9,202 nt of DNA from the NCBI GenBank assembly GCA_945896765.1, contig CAMDEL010000050.1, positions 1 to 9,202 on the forward strand, given 5' to 3'. The notes beneath the pieces are model-generated. The model searched no databases, was not told the DNA's origin, and saw only the letters and a program-made list of their open reading frames with translations. The translations under genes were made by a program, and so were the position numbers. Numbering within the stretch: the stretch's first letter is position 1; the number at the start of each line of letters is the position of its first letter. The stretch is from Singulisphaera sp. GP187 (GTDB taxonomy: Bacteria > Planctomycetota > Phycisphaerae > Phycisphaerales > SM1A02). Below, one piece after another: positions 5,670 to 9,202 of this stretch.

Positions 5670-8600
5670 TCAGTCCTTTACTAAGGTCGCATCACTTGAA
5701 AGTATGGCATTGGCGAGCAAAGTCCATGCGGCAAGTTCGCGAGAATCTATGTTTTCAGGCTGTGGAGAAATGCCAACCGAGACGAATTTGGCTGCATCAT
5801 CTTTGGAATTTTCGTATCGAGTTCGGTTTGCTTGCAATGCGCTGTTCAATCGCGCAAATGTCGCGGCGGATGGAATCTGCCCTGTGCATCGTTCGAATAG
5901 ATCGTTCAAGCGTTCAATATCCGTCGGGCGTTCACGAATGACCCGCATCGCAACATTACGCGCTGCTTCCACAAACTGTTCATCGTTCCACAACACGAGC
6001 GCTTGCAGTGGCGTATTCGTTGTCGTCCGGCGCGTGACGCAATACTCGCGTGTCGGCGCATCGAATGTCAACAAGGACGGCGGGGGAACCGCGCGCTTCC
6101 AATATGTATAAAGACTGCGTCGCCATAATTCATCATTCTTTCCTCGAACATATTCGCGAGTATTTGACGATGGCATCGCAACTTCCTGCCAAAGTCCATC
6201 GGGTTGATACGACTTAACACTTGCACCGCCGACGCGTTCATCAAGCAAACCGCTGACATAGAGGGCTTGATCACGAATCTGTTCTGCGGCGAGGCGTTGT
6301 CTTGGATACCACGAAAGAAGTCGATCATCTGGATCGAACGCTGCGACTTCTGGGCGGACATGCGAAGACTGTGCATAGGCCTGGGTGTTGAGCATTAGAC
6401 GAATCATGTGCTGAATATCCCAACCACTCTCGCGAAATTCGACAGCGAGCCAATCAAGCAATTCGGGATGTGTCGGCCATTCACCTTGAAATCCAAAATC
6501 GTTTTCGGTGCGAACAATTCCGCGTCCAAAGAATTGTTCCCAGAGTCGATTGATGGCAACGCGCGAAGTGAGGGTGTTTTGCGATGAAACCAACCACTGC
6601 GCCAATCCAAGTCGATTCTTGGGTTGATCTTCACTCAAGGTTCCAAAAACCTTCGGGATCGCCCGAGTCACCGGACGATTGCGATCGACTTGGTCGTAGA
6701 TGCCACGCTTGAGTACGAAAGTTTCTCGCCCCATCGGCTTTTCCATCATCACCATCGTGTGAGGGATCTGCGACTTGATCATCTCTTGAGATTTCGCAGC
6801 AGCATCTAACTTGGCGGTGATTTCTCGAAAGCGCGGTGAGGTTGTCATCCGCCAAGCATCACGAGCAACAGCAAAACTTTCTGGGCGAACCGAAGATGCG
6901 GGCAAGAGCAACGGAACCATTGCGCGAGCGAGAATTCCATCCTTCTCAATTGCACGGTGATAGAACCCTCCAGGTCCTCCAGTATTGACGATCTTGCACA
7001 CAAGAACATTTTCGCCAGCGCGAAGAGGAATCTTGACGCGTTCCTGATCCGCTCCAATGGCTCGATCGATGCGTGCTTCATGGACTTTCACTCCGTTGAC
7101 ATAGACCACAATCCCGTCATCGCTCCCAAGAGAGAGTTCGAGTTCGCGGGCTGTTGGAGAATAGATCTGGCGAGAAAGAAATTCGCTGCCTGCACCTTGC
7201 GCAAGTCCAACCTTTTCTGCTTCAACAATTCCTGGTCCATAGCGCCAACTATATTCACCCCATTTTTCATTGGGATTAAAGATCGTCGAAGATTCAGGGC
7301 CTCGAATGACCTCGTATGGGTTCTCGGCTACTTCAGTAGGCCACGGTCCCGCGATGTACCACGCACTTGTGGTATCGGGAAGTTTTCCCATAAAAGATTC
7401 GCTGACCTTCGCCAGTGAAATTGCTACACGTCCAAACGAATGTTGTTCATACGGAGATTCATAACCCAGGGTGATTCGAAGTTGCGTTCCTCCTGCAAAT
7501 CCAAATGGTTCAGTTGATGCGAATAGAGCAACCCGTCCGCCAGGTTGATGGTGCGCATCGACTGCCCAGACGCGACCGTCTTTGGCAGTGAGCGCATTTG
7601 TCACGCGAAAATCGGCATCGGGTTGTTCGATATCCGCCCACGCCCAATCAAGTTTCACCTTACGAGTTTGTGTCGGATCAATTTTTGAAATCGCTTCGAC
7701 TTCGATCGAATCCAAGATTGCATTTCCATTTTGTGCGCGGCCGACTCGCCCATGTGGCAGGGATGCATCAACCATCGTATTCAGTGCAACCAATCGAAGA
7801 TCTGTAGCGTCAGTTTCCAAAGTCAGAATATGTTGATCGTCGGGGGGAGTAATGCCGCTCGCAAGCACCGAACCGTCTGGTTGAATCGTCATGGTCGATC
7901 CGTGCGTCGACTCCGCGGCAACGATGGGCGCAGTCACCCATTCAAGTTCTGTTGGAGAGATAAATGTGGCTCGATAATTGTCGAATTCTTGGGCTTCCTC
8001 AGGAGTTGCTTGATCTCGTTCTGCAGTCAACGCCACAAGAGTTTGTTTGACATCGGCAAGTTGCTTTGTCTGTTCTGGTGTCGGCACATCGATCGAAGGC
8101 TCAAGTGATCGATATGCATCTGTCGACTGCGCATAGATGCCTGGCTCTTCATTGGAATTGAAGAACGCAATCATTCCGTAAAAATCTTCGCTGGTGATTG
8201 GATCGAACTTGTGATCGTGGCACCTTGCGCATTGCACGCTGAGTCCCATGAATGCAGCACCAGTGGTCGCCACTCGATCGACAGCGTATTCCAATAAATA
8301 TTCTTCGTTGATTGCGCCGCCTTCGTCGCTTGTGACATGATTGCGATTAAATCCGCTGGCAATCATCTGCGCGGAAGTCGCGCTTGGGATCAAATCACCC
8401 GCAAGTTGTTCGGTGATGAATTGGTCATATGGCTTGTTGTCTTTGAAAGCATTGATGACCCAATCTCTCCAAAGCCAAATTGATCTTCCTGCATCCATAT
8501 GAATGCCGCTTGTGTCGGCATATCTTGCAATATCGAGCCACGGTACGGCCATGCGCTCTGCGTATCGCGAGCGATAGGGTTCCTGCGACATCAATCGATC

Positions 8601-9202
8601 AATCAACTTTGCGCGCGCGTCTGGGCTGGCATCACGCACGAACGATTCGATTTCCTCAGGCGTCGGTGGCAGACCTGTGAGATCTAGAAAAATTCTCCGA
8701 ACAAGAGTTGTGCCTTCGGCGGGGGGGCTTGGGCCAACGCCTGCTTTTTCCATGCGGGCAAGCAAGAATCGATCAATTTCGTTTGCCGACCACTGCGCAT
8801 TCTTTGGAGTCGCAGGCATCGGTCGCGTCGGTGCCGTGAATGCCCAGTGCGATTCATATTGAGCACCATCATCAATCCAGCGCCGAATGATTTCCCGTTG
8901 AGCAGCGTCGAGCGAATGCTTCGTGCTGTCGGGAGGGGGCATCATGAACTTTGGATCATCGGAAGTGATTCGCCGCAAAAGATTGCTTGCTTGAGCATTG
9001 CCCGCAACGATTGCAGCTCCTTCAGTCCGTGCCTTGGTCGCTTCCTCAAAGCTGTCGAGTCTCAAGTCCGCATGTCGCTTTTCTTTGTCGGGACCATGGC
9101 AGATGAAGCACCGATCTGAAAGAATCGGGCGAACATCTCTTCCGTATCGAATGGGCTCAAGAGGCACAGCGCTCAGCGGCGTAGGCAGAGTAAAAATTGC
9201 GA
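5670..9202 (-). CDS. PSD1 and planctomycete cytochrome C domain protein (PSCyt1-DUF1549-DUF1553), 5' truncated by window edge
   Basis: This large exported protein has no established reaction. Numbering from the GTG at 9167 (1165 residues), the order is as follows. A PSCyt1 cytochrome-like domain (about 8-105) has haem-binding motif CFICH (20-24). A DUF1549/PSCyt2 domain (about 126-345) contains LDLTGLPPTPEE (161-172), PWLDIARYADTSG (209-221) and a second CxxCH, CARCHDHKFDP (313-323). A beta-rich middle follows; ASLPHGRVGRAQNGN (468-482) and LGSDDGIVVYVNG (680-692) resemble jelly-roll or carbohydrate-binding-like modules. The DUF1553/PSD1 domain (about 848-1110) has SRVAINRLWEQFFGRGIV (868-885) and RTTTNTPLQALVLWND (1047-1062). 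The GTG is probably not the true start. The frame stays open for 11 more codons to the edge, reading AIFTLPTPLSA, which looks like the end of a signal peptide. Export and haem attachment would fit a c-type cytochrome. It precedes the DUF1501 gene by 5 bases. Confidence 0.93.
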   Translation of the reverse strand, partial: AIFTLPTPLSAVPLEPIRYGRDVRPILSDRCFICHGPDKEKRHADLRLDSFEEATKARTEGAAIVAGNAQASNLLRRITSDDPKFMMPPPDSTKHSLDAAQREIIRRWIDDGAQYESHWAFTAPTRPMPATPKNAQWSANEIDRFLLARMEKAGVGPSPPAEGTTLVRRIFLDLTGLPPTPEEIESFVRDASPDARAKLIDRLMSQEPYRSRYAERMAVPWLDIARYADTSGIHMDAGRSIWLWRDWVINAFKDNKPYDQFITEQLAGDLIPSATSAQMIASGFNRNHVTSDEGGAINEEYLLEYAVDRVATTGAAFMGLSVQCARCHDHKFDPITSEDFYGMIAFFNSNEEPGIYAQSTDAYRSLEPSIDVPTPEQTKQLADVKQTLVALTAERDQATPEEAQEFDNYRATFISPTELEWVTAPIVAAESTHGSTMTIQPDGSVLASGITPPDDQHILTLETDATDLRLVALNTMVDASLPHGRVGRAQNGNAILDSIEVEAISKIDPTQTRKVKLDWAWADIEQPDADFRVTNALTAKDGRVWAVDAHHQPGGRVALFASTEPFGFAGGTQLRITLGYESPYEQHSFGRVAISLAKVSESFMGKLPDTTSAWYIAGPWPTEVAENPYEVIRGPESSTIFNPNEKWGEYSWRYGPGIVEAEKVGLAQGAGSEFLSRQIYSPTARELELSLGSDDGIVVYVNGVKVHEARIDRAIGADQERVKIPLRAGENVLVCKIVNTGGPGGFYHRAIEKDGILARAMVPLLLPASSVRPESFAVARDAWRMTTSPRFREITAKLDAAAKSQEMIKSQIPHTMVMMEKPMGRETFVLKRGIYDQVDRNRPVTRAIPKVFGTLSEDQPKNRLGLAQWLVSSQNTLTSRVAINRLWEQFFGRGIVRTENDFGFQGEWPTHPELLDWLAVEFRESGWDIQHMIRLMLNTQAYAQSSHVRPEVAAFDPDDRLLSWYPRQRLAAEQIRDQALYVSGLLDERVGGASVKSYQPDGLWQEVAMPSSNTREYVRGKNDELWRRSLYTYWKRAVPPPSLLTFDAPTREYCVTRRTTTNTPLQALVLWNDEQFVEAARNVAMRVIRERPTDIERLNDLFERCTGQIPSAATFARLNSALQANRTRYENSKDDAAKFVSVGISPQPENIDSRELAAWTLLANAILSSDATLVKD
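5674..5679 (-). promoter_or_regulatory. Shine-Dalgarno for the DUF1501 gene
   Basis: AAAGGA on the minus strand, 9 bases before the ATG at 5664, lies within the last codons of the PSD1 gene. It fixes the DUF1501 start and makes translational coupling with the upstream gene likely. Confidence 0.75.

Noticed and set aside
8532..8543. 12-base match between the PSD1 gene and the 13-bp intergenic repeat
   Set aside because: Here the bases encode the conserved PWLD part of DUF1549, so they are explained by coding constraint. A single 12-mer match is not enough to claim that the array derives from this gene.

Overview
The window most likely comes from a Planctomycetota (PVC-group) bacterium of roughly 50% GC. 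The main evidence is the pair of minus-strand genes: a PSCyt1-DUF1549-DUF1553 ('planctomycete cytochrome C / PSD1') protein followed by a Tat-exported DUF1501 protein. This gene pair occurs in many copies per genome in Planctomycetes and in some Verrucomicrobia, Lentisphaerae and Acidobacteria. Phylum is inferred from domain content only; I cannot assign a genus.

Left half (1-3748, plus strand): three consecutive genes of the division/cell-wall (dcw) cluster, packed with overlapping stop and start codons. They are murE (5' end cut off by the window), murF (ATGA overlap with murE) and mraY (TGATG overlap with murF). Together they add the third residue (the DNPR motif predicts meso-diaminopimelate) and D-Ala-D-Ala to UDP-MurNAc-peptide, then transfer the phospho-MurNAc-pentapeptide to undecaprenyl phosphate to make lipid I. 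All catalytic motifs visible are intact, so this organism probably makes peptidoglycan.

Middle (3749-4146): a 398-bp gap between convergent transcription units with no credible gene. It holds a 13-bp tandem repeat (3.8 copies) and two long imperfect inverted repeats that could each fold into a hairpin of 100-126 nt. Neither has the U-tract of a standard intrinsic terminator. This is the least explained DNA in the window.

Right half (4147-9202, minus strand): a two-gene operon read right to left. The upstream gene encodes a very large exported protein with two CxxCH motifs, a DUF1549 domain, a central beta-rich, probably carbohydrate-binding-like region, and a DUF1553 domain. Its true start lies beyond the right edge. 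Five bases after its stop comes the DUF1501 gene, whose ribosome-binding site lies inside the end of the upstream gene. The exact biochemical role of this pair is not established. Its domains point to the periplasm or outer face of the cell, with a haem protein partnered to an alkaline-phosphatase/sulfatase-like fold protein.

I found no tRNA, rRNA, CRISPR array, transposase or recognisable defence system. The unusual points are the structured intergenic block, the end of the dcw run directly after mraY, and the architecture of the PSD1 protein.
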